From NCBI RefSeq assembly GCF_037042795.1, contig NC_089646.1, positions 18,132,501-18,196,500 of the forward strand: DNA of 64,000 nucleotides. The letters are read 5' to 3'. The DNA comes from Molothrus aeneus. Taxonomy: Eukaryota; Chordata; Aves; Passeriformes; Icteridae. The notes beneath the pieces are model-generated. The model did not search any database, was not told the origin of the DNA, and was given only the letters and a program-made list of their open reading frames with translations. Of the stretch, positions 36,361 through 48,341 are shown in pieces. Each line of letters starts with the position of its first letter. Within the stretch, counting starts at the first letter, position 1. The translations under genes and the position numbers were made by a program.

Positions 36361-36381
36361 GGAGGGGGGTGGGGAGGGGGG
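36361..36381 (+). other. G-quadruplex candidate
   Basis: G runs of 2, 6, 4 and 6 are separated by single A or T bases (GGA, GGGGGGT, GGGGA, GGGGGG). Because a six-G run can act as two tracts, four tracts of three Gs with very short loops are available. It stands alone in AT-rich DNA. Confidence 0.65.
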
Positions 36382-39300
36382 ATTTCTTGTGTATTTTTTA
36401 GAAATAGCTTATTCCATTGAAAATAACATCTTTCTTCCACTCTATGAACTAACAGAAGTCCTAGGGTTATATATTTAAGTACTGGTCCCCTTTAGGAAGG
36501 ATACCTACAGATACATTGAGGCACAACCAAATTCTCCTCACAAATAACAAAACCTGCATTAAGTTTATGTATATAAAAATTTGAGTTTTATATAAAAGGC
36601 AAGTCAACTTTATGCATAGAAAGGCACAAGAGCAGACCTATTATACAATGAGCAAACAAAAGGTACTGCTATAAAATTGATTGAAAAAGGTGAAAATACA
36701 TTAAACCTAAAAATGTCACCCTCGAAGAGCTTCATACAGAAATTAATTCAAAGCTAGGGCACTTTATAAAAACACAACTGAAGTGCAATACCAACCAAGA
36801 AATAAAGTGTTTTATTAAGCTCTTCAAGTTTCTGCATATGTTTCTACCAATTTTTATTGCAAACATCAAGAAGCACTAGCAGATTTCTTTAGTCAAGATA
36901 AAAACGAAGCAAAAAAATTGGTGCACTGACCTACCTTCTTATATATATGATATTTGAATACAGAATATTCAGTTTGGTTTTGGATCTAATTTACTTAGAA
37001 GTCAGGTCCAAAGATGCCTAAAAGAAGCCCTTAAGTCAACACTGTATTTAAGAACTATGTGAACATGACTAGCTTTCTGAATATATGGGGCATGCAGAAT
37101 TCCCACTAAAGCCAAAGAGCTTAATATATTTAAACAAAAACAGGGACATGCAAATAAGATGCGCTCCTTCCAGCATTCACAGGCTGATGCTGGCCCTAAC
37201 TGTGCATATAAGATATATTCCCTTCCATTTCCAGTTTTCATGTGACTGGTTCTGATATAGAGGTAAACTGAAGGAGACCCTGAAATTTAAAAGCAGATCA
37301 CAATTAACCATTTTATTGTGGATACAAGTGTCACTAAGGTAATAGAAATTCCATAACCCTTTAGAATCAACACAAAATTTACCCACAGGAAAAAGTACAT
37401 GTACTTTGGATGGGAAATAATTTCTAACATTTTATAAAATTCCTCTCTTAATCAAAAATCACAGCTGAAAACTGCCTTGACCCAAGTGAATAGACAGATG
37501 AAGGCGTATTTAAAACCATAGGAAGTCATCAAAAGAAGTTTTAGTGTCAAAAGGAAAAAGAAGATATAAGGTCTGGGGAAAAAAAATACTTTTTTATGAA
37601 TAAATGGTAAGCAGGTTATGTTCCAAGAACCATAAAATATTACCAAGTTCACAATCAGTAATATATTTTAAAATTTGCTATGACTTTCCCAGATTTGAGT
37701 ATAGAATGTTACTCTTCACCTTCTCATGTGAGCAGACCTCTAGAACATGCTGCATTGTGTTCAGATAATAAGGGTAATCTCAAGAAAGGTGAATAGTTTT
37801 CTACCAAAGACCTTCAAAACTCCAAATTACACAAGAATTAGCCTCGTGACAGGAGTTCAGTAGGGTTTGTTGTCCTTTATTTACTTTGCTAAAAAGAGTG
37901 AACTCACTAATAAACACCTTTCCTCATCCCTACTACTACTATAACAGTGAAATGACATAGGCATGTTTTCTTACCTTTAGGAAAAGCAAAACAAGCAGAA
38001 TAGTCACAAATCTTTTTATCCAGAAATGGCTACAAAATTTTAAAATTACTTTAAGAATCAAAGATGTATTTTTACGGAACAAATTAGTTTAAGATGTCCT
38101 GTGAATCTGCCCTTCATTTAATTTACGTATGTCTTAAGGTCTCCTAAATTGAAGCAATAAGTGGAGTCAATAATAGAATATTTTTTTAGATGATTATTTA
38201 AAGATTAGTAGATCTTAAATCTGGAGCTCTCTCTTGTTAGAAATGTTCTTATGATGCTCATTACCAAACTTACTTTAGGTAGTTAAGAAAATGAAGAGTC
38301 ATCACTGGCATTGAGTGAAATTTTCATGTGGAAAAGGACATATTTGAGCCCCTCCACACCTCCCAGTTCTATTTGATTTACCTTGGAGATTACCTACTAC
38401 ACCTACTTCCTTTAAAGCATATTAAATATTAGTAAAAAAGGTAAAACTAGATGCTTGCAAAAACATAGAAAGCACTTCTATAACTGTCTTATGCTGTTAG
38501 CTTCCAATCTTTGTGCCTTTTGCTCATTGTTACTCCAAGACAGCCCTCAGCCTGGCTATAACATGCTCATGTCCTACTGAGCATCTGACAACTTCTTCTG
38601 AAAAAAAGTTGTTAAGCTTTGAGCAATAAACAGCTAATGTACCAAACTGCGTTTAGGGCACTCCAAATTCTTGTCATGCCATTCCAGCAGCTTTACTCCT
38701 CTGCACCTTTGGATGTTTTCCTGTTTTTTTTCAGACCTCCTATTTCCAGGTGTGCCAGGTGAGAATAACACAGACCTTCTGAAAACAGATGGTTTGACAG
38801 AGATTGCGCATTTCTGGGAAACTCTTACCTTCAATGGGAACTCATCTCATTCTGAAAAACTTAAGTGTAAAATGTTTTAGGAGGATCTCAAAAGATAGCA
38901 AATATCCTAGGCACCATCTTTTATTCAAAACACCTACAGTTAACACAAAGTACAATAAAAATATCAGGATCTGACAAAATTTAAATAATGTGCTCTCAAG
39001 TTCACACACAGCTGTAGAGAAAAGTTGCTAGCTACAAAGAGTAGAAACACCTCAGTTTGGTAGTAGGACCAGAGCAGGAAGCCCTCTGCAACCAGGCAGG
39101 AGTACTCTGCTACTCACAGTAGCAGAGAGATCTGTGGCTGCCTCCATGGCTGTTTGTGTCTGATTTGCCTTCAGAGCACACCAGCAGCACTGCCAGTTAC
39201 AGAAATAGTTTTTGAAATGTGAATATGGGTGCTCTGAAAACTGGACTGAGACCAATAACTCATTTTGCAAACATCTAGCTAGTTATTTGGATGTTCATGT

Positions 39301-39856
39301 TCTTCAGCCAGTAAAACCAAGACTGCATTTAAACCAGTTCCCTAAGAGAGAATAATACCATTTCCTCACTGCCTACCTCATCAGCCACCTAATGCTTCCC
39401 AAAGCACTAAACATTTTCCAGTCAAATATTGCTATACCTCCAACTATTGCTATGCAACACTACATCTTATATTTCCTAGAAATATGATGAAAGTTGGACT
39501 CCTGATCCTTAGCTTAACTACTATTACTCATCACCATATCATACGTGATTAGGATTAATACTCATTGAAGAAACCAGGTTATAGTCCTCAACACTTACAG
39601 AATCTAGGCTCTACTCCAATGTGTTTTCACCCCTCATTTAATATTTGACTCTTTTTTGAGCATGACCCACCCTGCAATTTTAAGAGAAACCACCTGAGCT
39701 CTTCATTCAGCTATATTATAGTCATTTTGCTTCAGCATTACTCCCACAAGAGTACCAGGCATGTCTTAGGGATAATTGTGTTTTATGGTTATAAAAATTA
39801 GTGTTGCTGGAATCAAGAGGAGTAAGAGTACAGTGCACACACAAGGTTCATAATGC

Positions 39857-39902
39857 AGCCCTTCTCATACCCACAGGAGAAGGAGCCCTTCTCATACCCA
39901 CA
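39857..39902 (+). repeat. 27-bp-period duplication
   Basis: The 19-base word AGCCCTTCTCATACCCACA is repeated exactly at 39857-39875 and 39884-39902, with GGAGAAGG between. The second copy runs into a short CA repeat. It is a simple recent duplication. Confidence 0.85.
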
Positions 39903-42783
39903 CACACCACTCATCTTCAGGCATTCTGGACAATAAATCACTATATCAATCAGCATAACTTTCTTTCAGCATAACAGCAAGAGTTTGTTTTTTTTTTTTC
40001 TTCCTAGGGCAAATTATTTGCTCCTCTGTAGACATGCAGACATTTTTAGTGCCACTTCTGGGTAATCAGCCCTATCAGACAGATGGTGTACTTTTTGAAG
40101 CAAGTGACACGGGCTGTTTGTTTCACCCCAAACTGGGGCAATTCATTTTGATAAGGATTTAATTCACAGTTAATACAGATTGTTGGCATCTGGTTTTATA
40201 CGAATTGATTGCACAGAGAAATCAGGTCAAGATCAGCTCTGGGAAAGGAGACTGACAGATCTAATGGTGAACTTCTGTCATTGCACATCAGCATAAAATG
40301 TAGCTAGCCAGAGTTTGACCATGCCCCAGCAAAGACAAGAGGATGTGTTACGTTTGCCCACACCAATGCATTTAGGAAAACAGTAGAAAAAGGAAAAGAC
40401 TGGTAAATGCTTTGCCATTTCACTTGGGTAGGCACATCAGCAGCAGAATCCTTGTCACCATGTCATACAGCCATGTTTCTGGGTATCTAGGCTTCACAGT
40501 GCCTCAGTTGAGAAGAAAGTAGTCAACCAGAAGCAATGACAAGACTGATACAGTTTCACACAAAGCATGCATTAAAAAAAATCAAAAATTAAACCATTTT
40601 GATGTAATAGATTCAACTTATCAAAATATAATCAATAATGAGGATCATTGAAAGTTCTGAGGAATTGCATGACATTCACATTGTATTTACAAAGTTCACC
40701 CTGTTTCTCTCTCTGGATTTACTAGGTAAGTGCTAATTACTTTGTCACATTAGAAAGCTTGCAAGTGAAGCTGTCTTTGAGGGAAAAATCATCCCAGTTC
40801 AAGTTAAAACTGCAGATAGGTTTTGAGAATGTGAACAAAATTATGACCAGACCTCAAAATATTTCCTTTCAGAATTGGCATGTGCAGGGTGCAAGACTAC
40901 AAAATTGATGTATGGCACAGTAGATATGTCTATCCTTTGCATAATAATACACTTGATACATACTCTATTTTCTGTTTAAATTATTGTATAGCATCTGGAC
41001 TAGACCGTTTGAAAGCAGAGTTATTAATCTAATACAAAATGACATTTTCCTGCACACCTCAACAGTTTTCTGACAGTTCTGCTAGAGTCACAACCATAAT
41101 GAGAATAAAAAAATGGTTTCCCACCACTGAGAAAAATCAGTTCACCATTAAGCAGTTTCATCATATAAAGCTCTTTATTCACTGAAAATTAAGGGAGTCA
41201 GTTCCCAACGTACAAAATCAGCACCTAAAACCAGCATGTTTATGCTGTTCATTGATTGTAAACAGTACTCCCAAGCCTAAGCATTGGAAAAAATATCATG
41301 ACACAAGAAAAAGGTGGGGTTTAGCAAAGGAAGTTCAGAGGGGTTTTTATTTCATCATCACATATTCACATTTCTCAGTAATGACAAAGGCAAAGAATTA
41401 CTGGCTCTCGTGGAACTAATGCTGCATCTCCCACAATCACAAGAGTTGGAGATGAAACTGCAGATAGCAACACAAACAACTGGGTAAAATCTCAACAGCT
41501 AAATAGCAGAACTCAGCCAAAGCATTTCAAATCCCCATCACAGCCAGTAGCCAATAACCAGCTGCGGGTGACACTACACACCTTGTGGCTTGTGACTGCT
41601 TCACAAAGGGCTTTGTGAAACCCTTTCACCACCTCTCCCTCCAAAGGTCCCATGGGACGGTTCATGGCTCAAGTTTACAGTCAAGTTTCTTTAAGCAGAG
41701 GAGCAGGAAGATTCAGGTTCTTTCTAATGCATCTGGGACCAGCAGAGGAGGTCAAGAACAGGGAGGAGGGAAAGAAGAAAGCCAGGGAAATAGAAGGCCT
41801 GCAAAGTTTGTTGTTGTCTTCCTTCAAACACCGCAATATGCAGAACACTTAGAGGTCAAAAAAATCCCAAATTCCTGCAGACTGAGACTGAGTCTTCAGT
41901 TCCACTAAAATCTGGGTTTGCCTGAAGCAGTTATTAAACTTCAGCAGACAAAATAAAGGGAGCCTAGAAAATTCAGTTCTTCTTTCTGGTGATCTGCACT
42001 TTGGATTTTTTTACTTTAATGTGGAAATAGGAATTTTTGTATAGCTTGAGGTAACTTTTGTTGCACAGAGAGCACCAATCAGAATGCTTTTCTTTTTTTA
42101 AAATAAGACATGAATATTACCTTTTCAAAGAAAACCAGTAAAATATGCTAATGGCATTGCAAAATTGTGTCCTTTTGAAACAGCATTGGGAGAAAAACTG
42201 TTTTAAACCATCGTTGACTACAAAATTTAAATTCTGTTTGACAGTAGACAATGGAATCCAAACCTGAATTCTTGTATCAACTGAGGAAACAGTGGTGGTT
42301 TTTACATGGAAATTATTAGAACAGGAGTTTGGAGCACCTACCAGACATTTAGAACACAGAATACATCATCACCTAGCACATTATGAGTAGAGAAGGATCC
42401 TCCTAACACTCAGCCTCATTTCATACAGGTTTTATTTTGAAGCAAGTTACTCTGTACTGTACTTTGAAGGGCATTGTAATGAACCTGCACTTCATTACTA
42501 ATGCCAAATTTAGCAAACTATTGTGACGTTTCAGACATAAAAGTCATTAATTCCTGTATGTGATAGTTCTGTAGTAAAATAGCATCAAGTAGCCACTAAT
42601 AACTTCTGGCATTTGATCAAAGTAAAAATAGTAACCCTCCAAAATCTTTTAAAATATGTAAGTATACAGTAAAAGCAGCAAATAATCTCATCAAAAATGG
42701 AAACTGATGTAGAGCTCTGACAGCATAAAACTTCAAGTTAAAAGTGGATAAGAGAAAGATGTGGGGGGTCACATTTATTTCAG

Positions 42784-42857
42784 GAATCCCCTGGCAACCT
42801 TTCAGCAGGTACAACGAAAGGACAAGGCCCATTTTATTCCACCTTCTTTAGTAATCG
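42784..42857 (+). other. Weak candidate exon
   Basis: A CACATTTATTTCAG acceptor (ending 42783) and a good GTGAGT donor after AATCG (donor at 42858) bracket 74 nt. Two of three frames are open across it. No peptide similarity is recognised. The acceptor tract is short, so chance is likely. Confidence 0.15.
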
Positions 42858-43021
42858 GTGAGTACCACCGAAGGTCTCTAATGATTTGTGCAACTGGGAG
42901 TTATTCTATCTTGCTGGTTAGCCTAGAAAATGCTTCCAAAGTGGGCCATACCCTTCTGCAGGACATAGCACTAAATCAGTCTTCCAAGTCAAGCACTCAG
43001 CAAAACGGATCTGCTGTTTCA

Positions 43022-43090
43022 GGGAGGTTAAGGCCAGGAAGGACTATTCAACCACCTAGTCTGAACTCCTGCATTGCATGAAACATTAAA
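43022..43090 (-). mobile_element. Probable old CR1-like 3'-tip fragment
   Basis: GGTTAAGGCCAGGAAGGAC, then CACCTAGTCTGAACTCCTGC, resembles the 3' end of older reptile/bird CR1 subfamilies (AAGGGACCA...ATCTAGTCTGACCTCCTG) in antisense orientation. Heavily diverged. Confidence 0.45.
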
Positions 43091-44025
43091 TTTCTCCCTC
43101 AATCCCACTTCAAGCCCAATGGCTCTTAAGACATGCCAGAGAATGTTTGTCTCACAGGTGGAACGCTTGTGTTACATGTACAGCACTGATGGTGTAACAG
43201 GATGGAGAACTGACAACCTGTGATCAGTCCCAGCACACAGATGAGTACCAGCACACCTGATCTGGAGAAGAGAACATTCCTTCTAAAGTCCCAACCTTAT
43301 GACCACATGGGTAAGCAATGTCTCGTCTCCACAAAAAGCAGAGTGAGAGATACTCAAACCTCCAAGCTTTGAGTATCCCACAAAGCATCTCTGCTGCTGA
43401 GAATTTCTGTAACTTCTGAGAACAGCAAAAAAACCCAGATAGAAACCCAAACCAAATATATTTGGCCAACAACACACCAGTTGCACTAAATCCTGGCTTA
43501 GGCACCTGAGTCCAGGTGCACATGGCACTCACAGACACCAAGCACAGAGCCAAGAGGGTGGAAGCACATTTGTGGAAGCACAAGCAGTTCTGTTTTCTCT
43601 GTGCCCCACCAGAAGATGTGCAGAGGCTCAGATCACAGCCCACAGGGCAACTCACTGCTCCTGAAAGGAGTGCCACGACGTAGCAAGCTTAGCAGTGCTT
43701 GCAAGAAAAGGCCACAAATGGTGAATTTAGAACTAAGCAGATTAAAATGCCAATAAAAAGGTTTATTCTGTGAGAGTGCATCTCTAATATTTGTGTGCTA
43801 TTTATGTTGAAACCCAGTGGAAAACTGCAAAAGAAAGTCTGTATTAGGAAAAACTTAACTACATACATAGTAAAATCACAGATATCTCTACAAGTACTTT
43901 TATGGACTCACCTCATTCATTGTGATTTAAACCAGATTAAATCTGTAAAGTTAAACAACTCTAAAGAGTGTGATTCTTCAAGGATTATATAACAATTATT
44001 TACTGACATTTAATACTCCCATTTT

Positions 44026-44103
44026 AAAAAAGTGAAAAAAGGAGAAAGAAGAAAAAAAAGCGGGGGGGGGGGGAAGAGAAAGAAAGAAAATAAAAAAATA
44101 AAA
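44026..44103 (+). repeat. Purine tract with a 12-G run
   Basis: An A/G-only tract with GCGGGGGGGGGGGG at its centre (G12 at 44062-44073) flanked by GAAA-type repeats. Low complexity; the length of the G run may be unreliable in sequencing. Confidence 0.8.
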
Positions 44104-44787
44104 GACTAAGGAAATAAGGAGTGCCTGCAGCTTTGCATCTTGAAGTTTGAATGGTAATCCGTTCACTGCTTTTCTTAATCAGAATAAACTTGTTTTTTCC
44201 TTCAGACTGTTCTCGCATTTCTCTCATGCTTCACACAGTATTACAGTGACCATTACTGTAACCATCACTTTTGCTAGATGAAAGAGCAATACAGCATTCT
44301 ATCACTGGAAATATAACAGACTAAAAAAATTAGAAAAAAAAACCCAACTGCAGCTAAAGGAAACCAACAAAAAGACCCCAATACCCTTTCAATTGCTAAG
44401 CATTTTTCTTTGTTTCCTGCCTTAGGTGCTGTTCAAATACTTATAAACATCCTGCTGTCTCCATTCACCTTCTTTCAATTGACAAGGCAATTTTGCACAA
44501 TTTGACTATACAGGATCTTCTCACTTCTGTTTATTTACTCTCCTCATTTTCTAGGGCTCCTGGACAGAAACCAAACATGCCAAAGCATTGTTTTCTCTTA
44601 ATACTGTTCCTTCTCTCAGTGTTTGCCAATTTCCCCAGCACAGCAAACATGTAATGTTATGACTGCTGAGCACTTTATTATTTGCTATATTATAGCAAAG
44701 AATGGTACCATGAAACTTTCTTGCCCTCACTTTTGTATTCAGCTCCTGTGCCTGTGTCCCTCCCTCATTCTTCTTTCTGATTTGCAG

Positions 44788-44805
44788 CTGGACAAAGGAA
44801 GAAAG
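44788..44805 (+). other. Candidate 18-nt microexon
   Basis: A textbook acceptor, CCCTCATTCTTCTTTCTGAT then TTGCAG ending at 44787, is followed by CTGGACAAAGGAAGAAAG and a GTAACA donor at 44806. The segment is 18 nt, a multiple of three. One frame reads LDKGRK, a charged peptide of the kind found in neuronal microexons. The donor is only moderate, and the true exon, if any, could end elsewhere. No flanking exons were found. Confidence 0.2.
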
Positions 44806-47747
44806 GTAACAGCTTTTTATTTCTAAGAGAAATGAACATACCCAGGAGGCTCCTAGGATCTAAATCATAAACTGGCTGGGAAAGGACAAGCAGGTAGTAG
44901 CATGAACCTGCATTTCTTATGTGACTTTAGCTTGGGACAAACAGGGGCAGCCCTTATTGTGCCAGGATGCTTATTTGTTGCAACACGAGCAGTAAGCAAA
45001 CCTCCTTTCTCCATTCCCACTTCTCTGAACAGTGTTAGAAGTGCCTTGTGGCCCCTGACAATGAAAAGAAAGGATCTTCAGAAACACCAGCTATGTCTAC
45101 CCTGCAGACTAAAGCTGAGTTTTGTGGAAGTCTGAAAGGTCAGGACGATCACTGCTGGTGGCAGCTGCTGGGTGGTGCCACACCAGTGCCCCTGCCCTGC
45201 AGCAGGGCTGGTGCACAGCAGCAGGTGCCACAGGGGAACCTCCACACCAGGAAAGCCCCAGCGACTCCCCACATTCCAAACACAGCTGAACAGTGCCCCA
45301 GCTCCCACCTTAAACAGAAGGGCTTCGTTCTCCCAAGTGCTTTCACACAGAGCACACACACATTCCCTCTCCTGCCCATTTCTGTATATGACTCCTTATA
45401 CCCAATCTCATGGGCTTGACCTGTTCTAACAGCATTTTAGCATCACGGGGGAGGGTAGCAAATGAAAAAACAACAGGCTCTGCCTTTTGAGAAGAAAGAC
45501 TATATCTGACCCATCTCAGAGGTGATGTAAGAAAAAATCTCTTGTCAGCTTTTAGAGGATAGGTCCTTTTTCAATAGAAGGAATTCCTGACTTTACAAGG
45601 TCCTGGAAAGGAAAAATAAATATTTCCTAAAATGTTTTAAAACACTTTAACAAAAAAAAAGTTCTTCATATTGTATTCCAGAACTTTTCTTGCACTTTTA
45701 AATTAGTTTTAAATAAAACTGCTTTATACCATAGTTAATCAACAGTATTTCTGAGGTTAACAAAAATTCCCTTTGCTGCCAATGCACAAAAAAATTCTAA
45801 ATGCTTATTCTCAGGATAAAACTGGTACAAGCTAAGTATGCAACAACTAGACTATAAAAAACCCACCATACACTCTCACCCTGTCATTCCCAACCAAGAG
45901 CAGCCAATTTGTGACAATTAGCACATTGTGCATAGCACAGTTCATCTGGCCCAGACACATTCTGGGTGGCTGTTTGCCTTAGCGCTTATCAGCAGCGCTG
46001 ACAGGAGATGCCGGGCGTCTGCAAACACCTCCTAAAACATGCCAGAGTTGGCTGCTGGTTCTACCTGTCAGCCACTTCTCAGCAAGCCCTTATCAGGAGG
46101 AAGAGCACTTAATCACAGCTCTCCAACAGCTAATATTAAAGGAGAAGACAGGATGACTTCTGGCAAATTAAAGTCAGCTGAATTTATCACCCTCTCCCTC
46201 ATGGCCACACTGTTTCCCAGACCAGTGTGGGATGGTTTTAATCCTTTGCTGTAAGATAACCATGGGGTTTTTTCTCCTTTTTCAAATGCCTTTTCCATGA
46301 AAGGCTGGGGCTTAACAAAGAATGAGCCTGCAGAATTTTAGCTTGCTAATGCAGGATCTTGTTCCTCAATCCATAATTTAACTTAAACTGAGTACTTACT
46401 GCAAAGGTATCCCTACACAACATACTAAAGGTATAAAATTTCTAAGCAGCACCATATTCTGAAAAATAGTCACCATATTATTTACTTAGTAGCTTAAAAT
46501 TGCTCTTGGATGCATCACATATGCCTTAACACAGAAATATCTTAAATATAAATGTGTACATATAAATAATGCATAATAAGATCTCAAGAAAATGGAATAT
46601 ATAGATATAAGATCTATAATACAACATCTTATGGAGAAATTAAATGAGAGATGAGGTCCTTCAGGGGCAGTGGTCCTCAGACATGATGCCTTTTTCAGAT
46701 TTTCAACAGGTTTCAATTTTCTCATTTTAAGAAAAGAAAAAAAACCACACATCCAAATGTGACCTAGAAATCATTTTCCTTCAAAAAATTCACAAAACTT
46801 ATGACAGCAAAAATGCCTATGAATTTCTACTTCTTCCTTCCTTTAGTAGTCCTATCTCAAAACTAAATTTTTCCACTAATACTTTCAAGAAATTACTGCA
46901 TCAACAGCCTGACAAATGCACTCTTGAGAAGTGTGAATGACAACAGGCAGGGAGCTGGGTTCAAGCTCTGATAATTTAGTCTGACAAAGAAGATTCTGAG
47001 ACATGCATAGAATTGCAAAATCAATTTTCCTCTTGAGTCCATTAGCAGACCTGAATAAAATAGTTCTGACAAATGCAGCACATTCTGACTGACCACAAAA
47101 AAATTCAACATTGAAATGCGATCTGAAGGCAGTCCCAGAGAGAGCTGTATGGAAAATAAACATCTTAGAGCAAGGTTTGCACTGGATTGACAGAAAACTA
47201 GAGGTAAAATTTCAAATCACAGCATCCACTTGCTCTGGATTCTGTAGCTTCACTTCTCAGCACCAGCACTGCCACAGCATACCAGAGAAGTGATGAAAGG
47301 ATCAGGGTGCACATCTGGAAGGTGGAGCTGTGCCAGCTTCACGTCCTCTCTGGGGCTCGGCTGCATCGCACAGCAGCGCCGTGGGCTCGGCTGCCCCTCA
47401 CACCCTTCAGTCCCCTCCCACTGCCAACAGCAGCTTGCTGTGATTTGTTAGCAGAGAAGCCAAAGGAGAGAGAGGAAGCTGTTCTATTCTGGCAGAAATC
47501 AAGCTTTACTGATTATCTTGTCCTCAAAAACCCAACACATCTGAGGCTAGTGCTGCAGCAGTGATGACTAACCTGGACAGCTGCAACATTTCTGCTTACT
47601 CAGAAAGAACCAAGAAATTGCAATAAAAAAGACCAAGAAGATCAACATATTCAAGCATCCCAAAAAGAAGCAAGATTAATTTTAAATAGGGCTAAGTACT
47701 TAAACAAAAGCAAATATGAAACAATAAAACAGACAAAAAGAAAAACT

Positions 47748-47795
47748 GAGTATACGTTAACATACATTAACATACGAGTATATGTTAACATACTC
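47748..47795. repeat. Palindromic GTTAACATA duplication
   Basis: GAGTATACGTTAACATAC (47748-47765) and GAGTATATGTTAACATACTC (47776-47795) are imperfect copies 28 bases apart. Between them is another ATTAACATAC. The core TATGTTAACATA at 47781-47792 is a perfect 12-bp palindrome. Confidence 0.8.
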
Positions 47796-48247
47796 ATGCT
47801 ACACTGTACCTCAACACCACACCCAGAGCTCTTCAATTTTTATTGATTTTTTTTTTGGTTGCTGTGTCACATAGAAAGCAGTGCACACAAGCCTGGGAAC
47901 CCTTCAAATTGGCATTTCACCAAAATAAAAAGAAAACTTTAAGTTTAAACTTTCCCTTTGACACAAAACAAGGCATATCACTGTAGGCCACACTGCAGCA
48001 GGAACTGGTGTGGGTTTCAGCTGGAAAATGAAGCCTCTGAAATTCAGGTCTGTGCATCCAGTCCCAATATAGGCAGAAGAGAGTGGACAGCTGGGCCTCA
48101 CTCCAGCCAGAGGAGGTCACCATGCTGCAGATGGCTGCATGCCCTGTGACATTTCACTCCTGTACAAGACTGTAGCTAACAGGAACTGGAGAAAAATGGG
48201 GCATTGTCTTGTTCTTTTAGTTATCAAACTTAAGAGCTGTGCAGAGC

Positions 48248-48341
48248 ATCATAGAATGGCTTGGACTGGGAGGGACCTTAAAGGTCATTTCATTCCAAAT
48301 CCCCTTCCATAGGCAGGGGCATCTTCCACTGGATCAGGTTT
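48248..48341 (-). mobile_element. CR1 LINE 3'-end fragment
   Basis: ATCATAGAATGGCTTGGACT, then GGGAGGGACCTTAAAGGTCA, then TTCCATAGGCAGGGGCATCT and TTCCACTGGATCAGGTT, is the reverse complement of the standard avian CR1 3' UTR. The terminal repeat is well preserved, so this is one of the younger CR1 tips in the window. Similarity stops near 48341. Confidence 0.88.

Larger units (their letters stand above)
31950..42783. other. Long non-coding stretch
   Basis: No gene recognised over about 10.8 kb. It contains a G-quadruplex candidate (36361-36381), a 27-bp-period duplication (39857-39902) and a strong acceptor-like site, a long T tract then CTTCCTAG at 40001-40007, without a clear nearby donor. 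The frame at 34260-34478 (-) is very hydrophobic only because the + strand is purine-rich there. Confidence 0.55.
43091..48247. other. Non-coding stretch
   Basis: No gene recognised. It contains a purine/G12 tract (44026-44103), a possible microexon (44788-44805) and a palindromic duplication (47748-47795), listed separately. Small GC-richer patches lie near 45960-46030 and 47330-47420 but are too short for a CpG island. Confidence 0.5.
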
